Source of the DNA: Trichaptum fuscoviolaceum
Taxonomy: Eukaryota > Basidiomycota > Agaricomycetes > Hymenochaetales > Trichaptaceae
Reading direction: 5' to 3'
Length of the DNA: 64,000 nt
NCBI GenBank assembly: GCA_910574455.1
Contig: CAJSYZ010000005.1
Location: 6,324,001-6,388,000, forward strand
Shown here piece by piece: positions 41,201 through 50,145 of this stretch (the stretch's first letter is position 1; each line of letters begins with the position of its first letter). The notes beneath the pieces were generated by a model. It ran no database searches, was not told where the DNA came from, and worked only from the letters and a program-made list of their open reading frames with translations. Both the position numbers and the translations under genes were made by a program.

Positions 41201-42116
41201 AGACTTTGGCGAAATCGCGGTACTGCGGCGGTACGAGTTCTTCGAACGACTTCTCGCCTTCCTTCACTGCAGTCTTCTCAGCAATTGCCTGAGACCAGGT
41301 GTACGAAGCGGCGATCCGCTGTGCGAAATCCGGGTCATCCGTGACAAAGAATTCCTCAGAATCGTGATAAACATCCCAATACTTCTCAGAATACCGGAAG
41401 CCTGGCGGAACTTTGTCTCGTTCGCTGACCGGTTCGTACGTACCACCCGAGTCGTACGGTTCGTCCTCGAGCTCAGCTACCGTCACTCGAGTTCGAGGAG
41501 GTGGCCGAGGCTTCGCGCGGCGTGCGCGGTTCGAGGTCTCCGTACGAGCCGTGCGCACTGCGTCTGACTCCGGGGGACCTTCCATCTGAAACTCCGTACG
41601 GTCCGTACGAGGCTGACAGGCCTTCGCACAGCGCGTAAAAGTCATCTGGTCGTTCGCCCAGTCGATCTCTGGGTTGTGGAGTCGCAACCAATCGACCCCA
41701 ATAATCAGGGGATAGTCCCCAATGTCTGCCACTACTGCAGTCACGTTCTCCGTGTGCGATCCGACTGTTAAACTAATCGGCACTTCATCTGTGAGCCAGC
41801 CCACATTGTTCAAAGAGTTGTCTGCGTTGTACAACCGCTTACGAGGGACCAAAGGTCTCGTACGGAGCCCGAACCGTTCGACAACCGTACGGTTAATAAA
41901 TATCGATGAGGCCCCACTGTCTAAGAAGGCTCTCATCCTTAAGATCTTTCTGCCATCGCTGACTCTCACAGGAAAACGAATGAACCGGCGCAACTTCTTG
42001 TCTATTGACTGTACACTAGTAGACACAGAAGGGACTGGGACATCATTTTCTAAACAAGAGAATCGGTTCTGGGTCTCGAGCGGCGCGACGATGCGCTGAG
42101 ACCCTAGTTGAAATCC
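38293..42116 (-). pseudogene. pol: element D pol: protease, RT, RNase H, integrase, chromodomain
   Basis: Entry is by -1 frameshift at 42110-42116. Protease has FLDSGASSIFINRT. One frameshift near 41080 separates PGAVPSY from MAPNERTALKEF. RT has FFIKKKDGSLRMVVDYRKLN and an intact catalytic YLDDLLIFSE. RNase H starts ILECDASDFATGAVLSQ. Integrase has the HHCC domain ([31 protein letters not shown]) and D, D, E in FDFITQLP, IISDRGPQF and TDGQTERVNQE. A chromodomain (QYLVRWKGYQSDEDTW) ends the protein, with stop at 38293. Downstream of the shift, 934 codons are uninterrupted. Confidence 0.9.
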
Positions 42117-43303
42117 GATTCCTTCGAGAGGTGCGCCATAAGGACTTTGGCAGCATCAGAAACAGAGATTGGGCGTTCGGTCGTACCGCTCGGTACGAGG
42201 GGGGTCTCGTCCGAGACGTCAGAGATCGAAGCAGTGGGAGCTGGGGCCGGTACCTGGGGTGTCGAGGCCGTACTGACGTTCGTACGGTTCGAGGTATTAG
42301 ACGCGGGCGCTTGGGGCACTTGGCGGACATATGACCTTTCTCGCCACAGTGGAAGCATAACCCCTTGCGCAGCGCCTCTTCCCTACTGATCTGGTCCACC
42401 TCCATCGCGTTCGGGTCACGGTGGCTCGAGCCGGTACGAGGCTGGTTCGAGTTCGACGTCTGACGCGTCTGGAAAGCAGTTCCAGTGCGCTGAGGGATGG
42501 GGTTGGTACGAGTTGTGGCACGGATGGCTCGCAGCTCATCATCGTAGACACAGCAGGCCTTCACATACCCATCAAAGTCCTCAGGCATCTTCTTGAGCGT
42601 CAGGTCCGTACGAAAACGGTTCGAAAGTCCGTACCGGAACCAAGCAATCCATGGTTTATCGTCAGCAACCCACTTGGTCTTGACCTTGAGAGCCCTGTAG
42701 CGAGCAGCATACTCAGCCACGGTTCCAGTCTGCCTGAGAGCCATAATTTCGTTCTCAGCAGCAGCAACAGCATCAGCTTCACCATATCCAGCAGCCAGAG
42801 ACCTCCAAGAAAGTGTCCAACTTGTCGAAAATGGCGACCGGCTCGCCCTTGTGGATCGAGTCCATGTAGGGACGCACCCACTCGTCTGCAGGGCCTCGAA
42901 GGTAAGTCGCAGCGAACTGGCACTTCGTACGCTCGTCCGGGAACTCGTGCGGGCGCATAGAGATGTAGTTCCGTACCTGACCGGACCAAGCTTCGTACGA
43001 AAGCTTGTCCTTGTCCGCGGCATCGCCCTTGGGGCCGTAAAACAAGCCTGGGGGTGGAATCTTCGGACCCTTCGTACCGCGCGGTTCGGCGACGCGCGTT
43101 TCGAGCGCTCCCTTCAAGTATGCATTCTGCTGAAGCAACTGATCGATCTGCTCCCTCCAGGGGGCCATATACTGGTTCAGCATAGCCTGAGTCGCCTCAT
43201 CCATAGTTGGGGGTTGTGGGGGTACGGGTGCCTGTACGGGTGCGACGGGGGGCGCTCCAGGAGGGCCTCCGGGCGCAGGAACAGGCGGTGTAGCGTTCTG
43301 CAT
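42104..43303 (-). pseudogene. gag: element D Gag, frameshifted
   Basis: Starts MQNATPPVPAPGG. A Pro-rich N-terminus is followed by capsid-like sequence (KDKLSYEAWSGQVRNYISM, CQFAATYLRGPADEWVRPY). A shift near 42800 moves the frame at FDKLDTFLE; it resumes SLAAGYGEADAVAAAENEI. The zinc knuckle is CFHCGEKGHMSAKC. A second shift near 42330 follows it, and the C-terminus ends HLSKESDFN with TAG at 42104. Its domain order matches the intact-looking Gag of element A. Confidence 0.85.
42110..42116 (-). promoter_or_regulatory. probable -1 frameshift site of element D
   Basis: The minus strand reads G GAT TTC two codons before the Gag stop (AAC TAG). The -1 frame is open into protease. Element A has G GAT TTT at the equivalent place. 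Confidence 0.55.
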
Positions 43304-43386
43304 CGTACGGGCGTTCGAGCGAAGCGAGCGTCGGCAGAATGGTTCGAACGGTACGAGTTTTTTTGCGCGAGGTAGTGAGAAAAAAG

Positions 43387-43397
43387 ACTTTTGGCCT
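43387..43397 (-). other. element D self-priming primer-binding site
   Basis: AGGCCAAAAGT on the minus strand, two bases inside the 5' LTR edge, is the exact reverse complement of ACTTTTGGCCT in the LTR (43572-43582). The LTR 11-mer is the predicted RNA 5' end, as in the Tf1/sushi group. Confidence 0.75.
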
Positions 43398-43399
43398 AA

Positions 43400-43971
43400 T
43401 GTTACGACACAGAGTGGTTCTATGCGTTCTCAGGACCTCGGACAACGTAAATCGGACGATCAGCGGCTATGCAAAGCGGTTCCACACTCTGGGAAGCACT
43501 TGACAAGTCAATTAAGCTATTCTACACATCAGAAGCACAAATATAACGTCACCTGGGAAGCACTTGACAAGAGGCCAAAAGTGGAGTGCTTCTCAGGCGG
43601 ACGGGCGCTTTTGGCAAGCGCAGGAGGAACTATACAGTTCCTCCAAGCCACCGTCCGTACGGACCCGTGGTCCGATCCGAATTTGAAATACAAATAGAAA
43701 GATGAATAAGCATCGCTGGCGCGCCGGGTTTGAACCCAAGCGCACCGAAAAGTGTCCGTTAGTGAATAGAATCAAAAGAAACAACAATCCCCGTGTGCAG
43801 ACAGATGCAAAGGTGTACGCACCGTACGGGCTTCGTACCGAACGCGTACCGCTGACCGTACGAGCGTCTCGTACGATGTCAGGAATCGAAAGTAAAGAAA
43901 AGACATCAGTAAATCATAAGTAAAAGGAAAATAAAGGAAAACAATAAGTAAATCCGTGGCGATTCCTGACA
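43400..43971 (-). repeat. element D 5' LTR
   Basis: 572 bases. The predicted transcript start is near 43582 at ACTTTTGGCCT. Followed by CCTCC, the target copy. Confidence 0.92.
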
Positions 43972-44140
43972 CCTCCCGGCTGAGGCCACCCCGGACGCAG
44001 TCTGAGGACAGCGTCCCTCCCCCTCCCGGCTGAGGCCACCCGGGATGCGTCTGAGGATGTGTCCCTCCTCCTTTTCTGGCTGAGGCCATCCCGGATGTAG
44101 TCTGCGGACAGCATCCTTCCCTTTCCTGGCTGATGCAGAG
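43972..44140 (+). repeat. 52-56-base minisatellite, right part
   Basis: Three further units (GGCTGAGGCCACCCCGGA.. near 43980, 44029 and 44082) and a decayed fourth. They share the unit at 37550-37663. Confidence 0.75.
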
Positions 44141-44712
44141 GCCTCGTGGCAAGGTCCCCATGGCCTGCATACTCATCAGGCTCTGTGGTAAGCAAGCTGA
44201 GCCAATTTATGTGTGTGGCTTTTTCTGCACGCATGGCTTTTGCTGTTATTCTCTCCCTCTGCCTCCCCCCTCTCCTTTCTCTTTGTTTTAATTGTAGATT
44301 GGTAGCTACAGCATGTAGCACTGTATATTAAAATATAATGAAATAATTTTTCGTAGCAAATTTTAACATGGCAGGCCGACTTCTGTCGGCATTTCCTAAA
44401 TCAGGATAAAGGCTGATACTCGGGCTTGGATCTAGGCCTAGGTGTTATTTTTGGAACAACGGAATTTTACGGGGCACCGGAGAAGGCTCCTGCTGTCCGA
44501 AAATGGATGGGCACCCTGAGAGAAGCCTCAGGGTCTCAGGGCTTCGTGCAAACCCCCCGAAAAGGCAGTGGTATATGCCCTAGTTAGGCTGAGCACAAGT
44601 GAGCAATAGTGGCAGTAGTTACTGTGCAAAATTCGTGATAGTTACTGTGTTTTATTCACATAGCCTTACACTGATTACTGTAGTTCATTGAATTAAACAC
44701 CTGGTAGCAGTG
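44141..44712. other. element C right end, noncoding
   Basis: No gene is seen. Subterminal words of C occur near 44620-44700 (GTTACTGTG, TTCATTGAA). Confidence 0.4.
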
Positions 44713-46613
44713 TCGTAGTTGCGTTCCGCATCGTTGAGGGATTTCGAGAAAAAGGCGACCGGATGTATCAGCCCGTCGTCGCCTTCCTGGGACAAGACCG
44801 CGCCGGTCGCGAAATCAGAGGCGTCGCATTCCACGATGAATTGTCGCGACATGTCTGGCATCATCAGGACGGGGGCGGTCGTGAACATGCACTTGAGATA
44901 GTCAAAAGCGAACTGCTGGTTTTCCGTCCAGACCCAGCGAACGTCCTTCTTCAGCAGCGTCGTGAGCGGTTTGACAATGTGCGAGAAATCCCGAATAAAG
45001 CGTCGGTAGAAATTCGCGAACCCTAGGAAGGCTTGAATGTCTTTCACCTTTTTCGGGGTAGGCCAGTCGAGGACTGCCTGTACTTTGGCGGGATCCATCG
45101 CCACCTTTCCCTGCGAAATAATCATCCCGAGATACTCGACGGAAGTCTGTTTGAATTTGCACTTTTCGGGTTTACAGAACAAGTCGTTTTCGCGCAGCCG
45201 CTTAAGGACTTCCCGTACGTGTTCATCATGCTGCGATTCATCTTCGGAAAAGATTAGCAAGTTGTCAAGATAGATGATCACGTATACTCCAATGAGGTCC
45301 TTGAAGATATCGTTCATCATGTGCTGGAAGGTCGCCGGGGCATTCGTGAGCCCGAATGTCATCACCGTTGGTTCGAAATGTCCTGCCTGAGTCCGAAATG
45401 CGGCCTTCCACTCGTCGCCTTGCTTCAGTCGCACGTTGTGGTAGCCCCATCGCAAATCTAACGTTGTGAAAACCTTCGCCTTTTGCAGTGCGTCTACGAG
45501 TTCCATCGTGAGGGGAAGCGGGTATCGATTCTTGACCGTGATATCGTTCAGTCGTCGGTAATCGACTACCATGCGCAAGGTTCCGTCCTTTTTCTTGATA
45601 AAGAAGACGGGAGCCGCTGCAGGGGATTTCGAAGGTCGTATGTACCCTTTGCGCAGGTTTTCGTCAACGAATTCGCGAAGGGCGTCGCGTTCGGCCGGGG
45701 CCAAGGGATAGATTTTGCTGTACGGGGGAACCTTCCCGGGTTCTAGATCTATGGCGTGGTCATACGGCTTGCGCAGTGGAAGCCTTTCGGATTCAACTTT
45801 CGAAAAAACGTCGGCAAACTCACGGAATTCGGGGGGAACTAGTTCTTCAAAGGTTTTCTCGCCTTCCTTCACCGCTGACTTCTCAGCGATGGCCTGGGAG
45901 TGGGTGTACGAGGCGGCAATTTTGTACGCGAAATGGTCGTCCGTCGTGACAAAGTAGGATTCGGCGTCGTGGTACAGGTCCCAATATTTTTCTGAGTACC
46001 GAAATCCCGGTGGGACAGCTTCCCATTCGGCCTGGGTCCTGTCGGGCCCCCAGGGGGTCTCGACTTCTTCTGCTATGGCGAGGCGGGGAAGCGGGACCAG
46101 GCGTTGCTGGTTGTCACACTGAGGCGGGCAGCGGTTGAGATCGACCACATCGTTGGTCCAGTCAATGGTCGGGTTATGGTGCCGCAACCAGTCGATCCCC
46201 ATGATAATATCGTCGTCGCCAATATCCGCGACGGCCATCGTCAACTGTTCTAAGTGTCCCTTCATCTCGATGTGGAGGACTACTTCCTTGGTGATGCGTC
46301 CAATCGCGTTCGGGGAATTGTCTGCGTTGCGCAAAAGTATCGGGATTACCAAGTCCCGGGTCTGGAGTCCGTGTCGCGAAACGTAGCGGGAATTTATGAA
46401 AGTTCCCGACGCACCGCTGTCTAACATTACTGTGGCTAAGGCATCCGTTTTTCCGTCGCTAACCTGTACCGGGAACTTCAAATGTCGTCTAAGACGACGG
46501 TCTATTGTAGAGATGGTTAAATACAAGGGACCATTATTAAGAGAGTTCTTCGGCCACAAGGGCGGTTGGGTCGTATAGGGCGCGACTGAGCAATACGACC
46601 CTACTGAAAATCC
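44713..46613 (-). pseudogene. pol: element A pol N-terminal part: protease and RT
   Basis: Entered by -1 shift at 46607-46613. Protease has VMLDSGASGTFINSRY. RT has FFIKKKDGTLRMVVDYRRLN, FTTLDLRWGYHNVRL and TFGLTNAPATFQHMMNDIF. The catalytic box reads YLDN instead of YLDD: the codon at 45261-45263 is AAC, so the second catalytic Asp is lost. RNase H begins FIVECDASDFATGAVLSQEG and breaks at ERNY, where C is inserted; the rest lies at 26455-28126. An ATG at 46868 opens the same frame further upstream but only as a shadow of gag. Confidence 0.88.
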
Positions 46614-47809
46614 GCTGGGGGCGGGGCTTCGGGATTGTGAACGTTCTTGGCGGCGGGCGTCATGGCGGCGAATGCGTTCTGTAGCACGGACTGCTGCACA
46701 TTCTGGACGTACTGTTCCGCCATACGTTTGAGCGTTTCTTCGAACGACTGGAGCGTGGGGGGCGATGGGCTCGACGGGGACGTGGATTTCGTAGCCTTTA
46801 GGTTTCGGGATGGCGGTCGCGTTGGGCAATCGCTCACCAGATGGTCTTTCTCTCCGCAGTAGTAGCATAGTCCCTTACTCCTGCGCTCCCGGCGCACCCT
46901 GTCAATCTCCATCGCGTTGGGATCCTTCGTCGAGCTTGCGCCCGCAGTCGGGATCGTACGCGGAGCTGAACTAGTGGTGCCGGGATTGCTTCGGGGTGTA
47001 GCCGCTGGCTTCGATACTGGTCCATAGGCGTGTGCGAGCCTTAGCTTCTCGTCCGTCTCGGAAACCCAGTTGACGTAGGCATCGAATTTCATATCCTTCG
47101 CCTCTGTGCTGGCGATGTGCTGGCAAACCTGGTCTTTGAGTCCCTTCCAGAACATGTCGAGGTAGATGACATCCGTCGTCGCGTCCTTGGGCCACCCGGT
47201 GAGGGCTTGGAGGGCACGGAATTGCGACGCAAACTCGGCGACCGTTCCTGTCTGGCGTAGGCGCATCAGCTTGTCGGCTGCGGCTTTGTCTGCATCGATT
47301 TCTCCGTAAGAGGCGCGAAGGGCGGCGAACAGGGCCTCCAGGCTGGCGGCTTCTGGCGGTGTCGGGATGTCCTGGAGTCGATCTAGAATGGGTCGTGCCC
47401 AGTCTTGCGCCGGTCCCCGCAGTAGCATCAGGGCGAATGCGACCTTGCGGGTTTCGTCCAGCCCCGGATGTTGTCCGAACAGGTAGAGCTTAATCTGGTG
47501 AATCCAGTTTTCCAGCTTGGCTCGTTCGCCTTCGAAGGTGTCGGGAAGCTTCATCTTGAGCCCTGCTCCACCCCCAGACGGGGAGGCGGGCTGGCTCGCG
47601 ATTTGGGCTTCTAACGCCTGGTTGGCGTGCTTGAGCTGGGCGACAGTGTTCTGAACCTGATTGTGTTCGTTGACTAACTTGGAGTAGCGTTTTTCGAGGG
47701 TGTCGAGGCGATCAAGGATGGGCTGGAGTTTGTCTTCCTCCATCGAGGAGCTCGGGGACGGGAAAGCGAAGGTATCTGCGAGTCCTCCCCATTCCTGGTG
47801 GGATGACAT
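46601..47809 (-). CDS. gag: element A Gag
   Basis: 402 codons from MSSHQEWGGLADTFAF. A coiled-coil-like stretch (LDTLEKRYSKLVNEHNQVQN) precedes the capsid region (GERAKLENWIHQIKLYLFG, ALMLLRGPAQDWARPIL, ADKLMRLRQTGTVAEFASQF). Then comes the zinc knuckle CYYCGEKDHLVSDC near residue 315. The frame is intact, unlike the pol of the same element. It ends PPPADFQ and TAG, overlapping pol. Confidence 0.9.
   Translation of the reverse strand: MSSHQEWGGLADTFAFPSPSSSMEEDKLQPILDRLDTLEKRYSKLVNEHNQVQNTVAQLKHANQALEAQIASQPASPSGGGAGLKMKLPDTFEGERAKLENWIHQIKLYLFGQHPGLDETRKVAFALMLLRGPAQDWARPILDRLQDIPTPPEAASLEALFAALRASYGEIDADKAAADKLMRLRQTGTVAEFASQFRALQALTGWPKDATTDVIYLDMFWKGLKDQVCQHIASTEAKDMKFDAYVNWVSETDEKLRLAHAYGPVSKPAATPRSNPGTTSSAPRTIPTAGASSTKDPNAMEIDRVRRERRSKGLCYYCGEKDHLVSDCPTRPPSRNLKATKSTSPSSPSPPTLQSFEETLKRMAEQYVQNVQQSVLQNAFAAMTPAAKNVHNPEAPPPADFQ
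46607..46613 (-). promoter_or_regulatory. probable -1 frameshift site of element A
   Basis: G GAT TTT followed by CAG TAG. The -1 frame continues SGFSVGSYCSV into pol. G GAT TTA is a known slippery type in another retroelement group, so GGATTTY is plausible here. Confidence 0.55.
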
Positions 47810-47885
47810 CGCTGGTCGGCGGTACGGGTGCGGGGGTAGAAGTAAAGAGCGTGAGGGTGTCGAGTCCGAGCGGCGGTGAGCCAGG

Positions 47886-47896
47886 ACTTTTGACCT
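47886..47896 (-). other. element A self-priming primer-binding site
   Basis: AGGTCAAAAGT on the minus strand, two bases inside the LTR edge, is the exact reverse complement of ACTTTTGACCT in the LTR (48194-48204). Confidence 0.75.
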
Positions 47897-47898
47897 AA

Positions 47899-48716
47899 TG
47901 TTACGACCGTCGGGAATTGTAGCGGGAAACAGTTTCGGGAAACTGGAATTCGCGACAAGAACCCGTGTTCGGGAATCTGGATTCGTGACTGGGAACGAGC
48001 GTGGGAATTCAGGCGGGAAACGCGCGGGATTCTATCCAGGCGCGTCGCGGGATTCTCAAGGCCAGCTAGGACTCTTCACTGCTTTGAACGTCAAGTAAGC
48101 GGATCCCTAAGGAAGCACTCCACAAGTAAGTATTGCGCAACTAACTACACAGGAGAAAAGAGAGAGATCGCACCTAAGGAAGCACTCCACAAGAGGTCAA
48201 AAGTGGGGTGCTCCTTACGATGCCTACAGCTATTTATCTACTTCGTAAAGACTGTATAGTTAATCTACGCTAAGTGTCCTTGCGCAATGCGCACCTATCT
48301 ACTACAAACGATACATGCTACGACCGCACTGCTAGGCATGTCTATCCCGTCTCTCCAGATGGCTACGGCCTGTCCGTGGACGTCAGCGTCCGGTCCGGGG
48401 CCGCGACTAGCCAGACTAGGTATGCCAGACTGTTGCAGGTCGTCACCTTGAGGTACTAGCGGATTAATGAGCGTATGTTGATAAGTGAATGTACGTGTGC
48501 CGTGGCGGGTCGTCGTAAATGAGTGTGTGTATGCATGCATGGTTGCCGGGACGGTGGTGCGGGATAAGTCACGTGAGCATGGGATCGTGCGATTCGGGAA
48601 TGAGGTTTCGCGCCGGGAATCCAATGGCGGGATTCTCCCCGCGGGTTTGTCTGCTCATGTCGGGATCCTTGGCGGGAAAGTGCGGGAAATGAGAAAAGGA
48701 GCCCGGGATCTCGACA
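47899..48716 (-). repeat. element A 5' LTR
   Basis: 818 bases. On the minus strand ATAAATA (48231-48237) lies 27 bases upstream of the predicted transcript start at 48204 (ACTTTTGACCT), the spacing of a working TATA box. Followed by GCAGG. Confidence 0.9.
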
Positions 48717-48858
48717 GCAGGACTCACCTTCAGACGATGAGTTGCCTGCGCCGACATCGACTCTAGCTGTGAGACTTAGAAGAGACAATGTGAAGCTGCG
48801 GTGGAGCCTCGCGTCGCGCGAGAGCGCCGTGGATGCTAGCATGTTTGTGCCGCAGTGA
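48717..48858 (+). pseudogene. ORF remnant interrupted by A (right part)
   Basis: In frame with SGSSTSQLPRQ at 6480-6513, it continues DSPSDDELPAPTSTLAVRLR and ends SAVDASMFVPQ with TGA at 48856-48858. It belongs to the cargo of T1. No family is recognised. Confidence 0.4.
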
Positions 48859-49351
48859 CATAGCTTTTTTGTTTACTTATTATTGTACTTATCTTACACT
48901 TGCATTATAATTATTTACTTAGATTGACTGATTAACTGAATTCTCTGAATGCCTGACCTGGCTGGCTGACTGGCTGAAGCTCTGATTTCAGCGAGCTTGC
49001 CTTATTTCAGGCAACGCGTCCTGAATAATGGGAGGACATGCATGAATAAGTAAAGCTTGCCTTATTCAGTCGCCAGTCTCTCAAGACATTTAAGTCACGC
49101 TTCAGTCACTTTAAGCAGAAAGTAGTTTTCCTGATGCACGTGCTGACTAACTTTGTCACACGTTACCCCTGCTGCGAAAACAAAAGGCTTTAAAGCATTT
49201 CTTTACTACTTTCAGGGCCTCAAAAGTTGCATAGTGATAGATCTATAGACATTTGACAATATTCTGAAATAATACTTGCGAAAATGCAGCAGAGAAATGT
49301 AAACAAGAGCATGGATTGTAACTTAGGGTGTAGCCAAATTAGGAAGGTAAC
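48859..49351. other. T1 right interior, noncoding
   Basis: AT-rich. CTGA/TCAGG-rich words near 48950-49130 resemble repeat M, but no clear copy is defined. No gene is seen. Confidence 0.35.
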
Positions 49352-49385
49352 ATGTGATTGTTCCACCACTTTTTACACCCACCTG
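49352..49385 (-). repeat. T1 terminal inverted repeat, high-coordinate end
   Basis: Inverse of 3394-3427 with one mismatch. TA follows at 49386-49387. Confidence 0.85.
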
Positions 49386-49402
49386 TACAATAGAGAGCAT
49401 AC

Positions 49403-49787
49403 TGGGGATTGTAGAATATGAGTTCTTCTTCTCCTTGACTGAAGTGCACTGCGTCCTTATGATAGATTGCCGCCCATTGATATGGTGCCCCGTGTAGACG
49501 CTGACAGTCTCGACAGTGGCAATAGCTAGCATCTAAGTTCAAAGCCCAATAATGTTTAATGCATAATCACTCGAAGACAGATAAACGAATTATTACATAC
49601 CTAACGGATCTTCGGCAATTTCAAATTGAACAGTCTCGCAAAAACATTTGCCGGTGTATTTGACTTGAAAATCCTTTCTCGTACGAGCGTAGGGTGCACG
49701 CTTGAGGCGTTCCTTGTCGTCTGGAATGACGATGTGCTGATCTTCTGCCTCAGAGCTTTGAGAATGAATAGTTTCGTTCTGCGACAT
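49403..49787 (-). pseudogene. 5' half (exons 1-2) of the GFA/CENP-V-domain gene
   Basis: Exon 1 (49601-49787) starts MSQNETIHSQSS and reaches YTGKCFCETVQFEIAEDPL. A 68-base intron (49533-49600, GTATGT..ACTTAG) leads to exon 2 (49403-49532) with DASYCHCRDCQRLHGAPY and EEELIFYNP. KCFC and CHCRDC are the first zinc ligands of the GFA fold, and the residues match the family order. The exon ends at CA|GTATGC, the donor of intron 2. The T1 repeat begins 17 bases into that intron. In-frame ATGs exist upstream (49841), but this one gives the usual family length. The 3' half is at 2958-3353. Confidence 0.82.
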
Positions 49788-49943
49788 GGTCCGGGTGTGC
49801 AAGCTCGTAAAGTCAAGAGATAAAGGGTAAGAATAGAGCATGCTCTCGAATCTCGCATTACTTATATCTAAAGATTCTGAACGTCATCGTGGTGCAAATG
49901 CTTGTCACTGTGCCACGAATGTAAAGTATCTTGCCGTTCATTA

Positions 49944-50140
49944 CATCAGGGAAACTTCCTTTTGCTTACGGCGACTGACGCGTCCTGACGCGTCCTGATT
50001 TGGCTGGCACCTGTCTGAAGGGTCGCTACTTCGTCTGAAAATACACTGATTGCCTTATCTCACTGAAATAAGGAGTGTTTCAGGATGCAAGCCGTCTCTC
50101 AGTGCATCAGAATGCAAGTCAGGATTTCAGTGCTCAAGTG
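49944..50140 (+). repeat. MITE-like repeat M, copy 2
   Basis: 197 bases, about 93 percent identical by eye to 3425-3621. Flanked by TTA on the left and TAATA on the right. Confidence 0.65.
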
Positions 50141-50145
50141 TAATA

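Larger units (their letters stand above)
37664..43971 (-). mobile_element. element D, Ty3 chromovirus LTR retrotransposon, youngest insertion
   Basis: Two 572-base LTRs (37664-38235, 43400-43971) show no difference by eye and are flanked by CCTCC on both sides. It has the same order and self-priming signals as A. Gag and pol carry at least three frameshifts (near 42800, 42330 and 41080), so it is not autonomous despite its youth. It is inserted in a minisatellite inside element C. GTAC words are strongly enriched. Confidence 0.93.
28127..44712. mobile_element. element C, hAT-like DNA element in A pol, carrying cargo
   Basis: The ends are CAGTCCTACCAG (low side) and, inverted, CACTGCTACCAG, followed on both sides by subterminal words TTCAATGAA and CACAGTAA. 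TCGTAGT (7 bases; 8 with one mismatch) flanks both sides. Removing C with one target copy restores the A RNase H frame (ERNY joined to EIYDK). Subtracting D, Tc1, G and the MULE leaves about 4.7 kb, mostly a coatomer beta-prime pseudogene and noncoding DNA. No hAT transposase is seen, so C is non-autonomous. The hAT assignment rests on the ends and target size only. Confidence 0.65.
3394..49385. mobile_element. T1, TIR element inserted in the GFA-gene intron (outermost nest)
   Basis: The two ends are inverted copies of a 34-base sequence starting CAGGTGGGTGTAAAAAGTGG with one mismatch (base 28), each flanked outside by TA. These are Tc1/mariner-type ends. Outside the two ends lie the two halves of one split gene, in the right order and strand. 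Subtracting retrotransposon A (6514-48716) leaves about 3.8 kb belonging to T1 itself: a CLF1 pseudogene fragment, an ORF remnant and a MITE-like repeat. No transposase is seen, so T1 is non-autonomous and gene-carrying. Confidence 0.75.

Noticed and set aside
46601..46868. ATG at 46868 as the start of element A pol
   Set aside because: It overlaps gag in another frame with no protein-like sequence; the -1 shift at 46607-46613 explains entry into pol.
3394..49385. A single 46-kb giant transposon (Starship-like)
   Set aside because: No tyrosine recombinase captain is present and the interior is fully explained by ordered nested insertions, each with its own ends.
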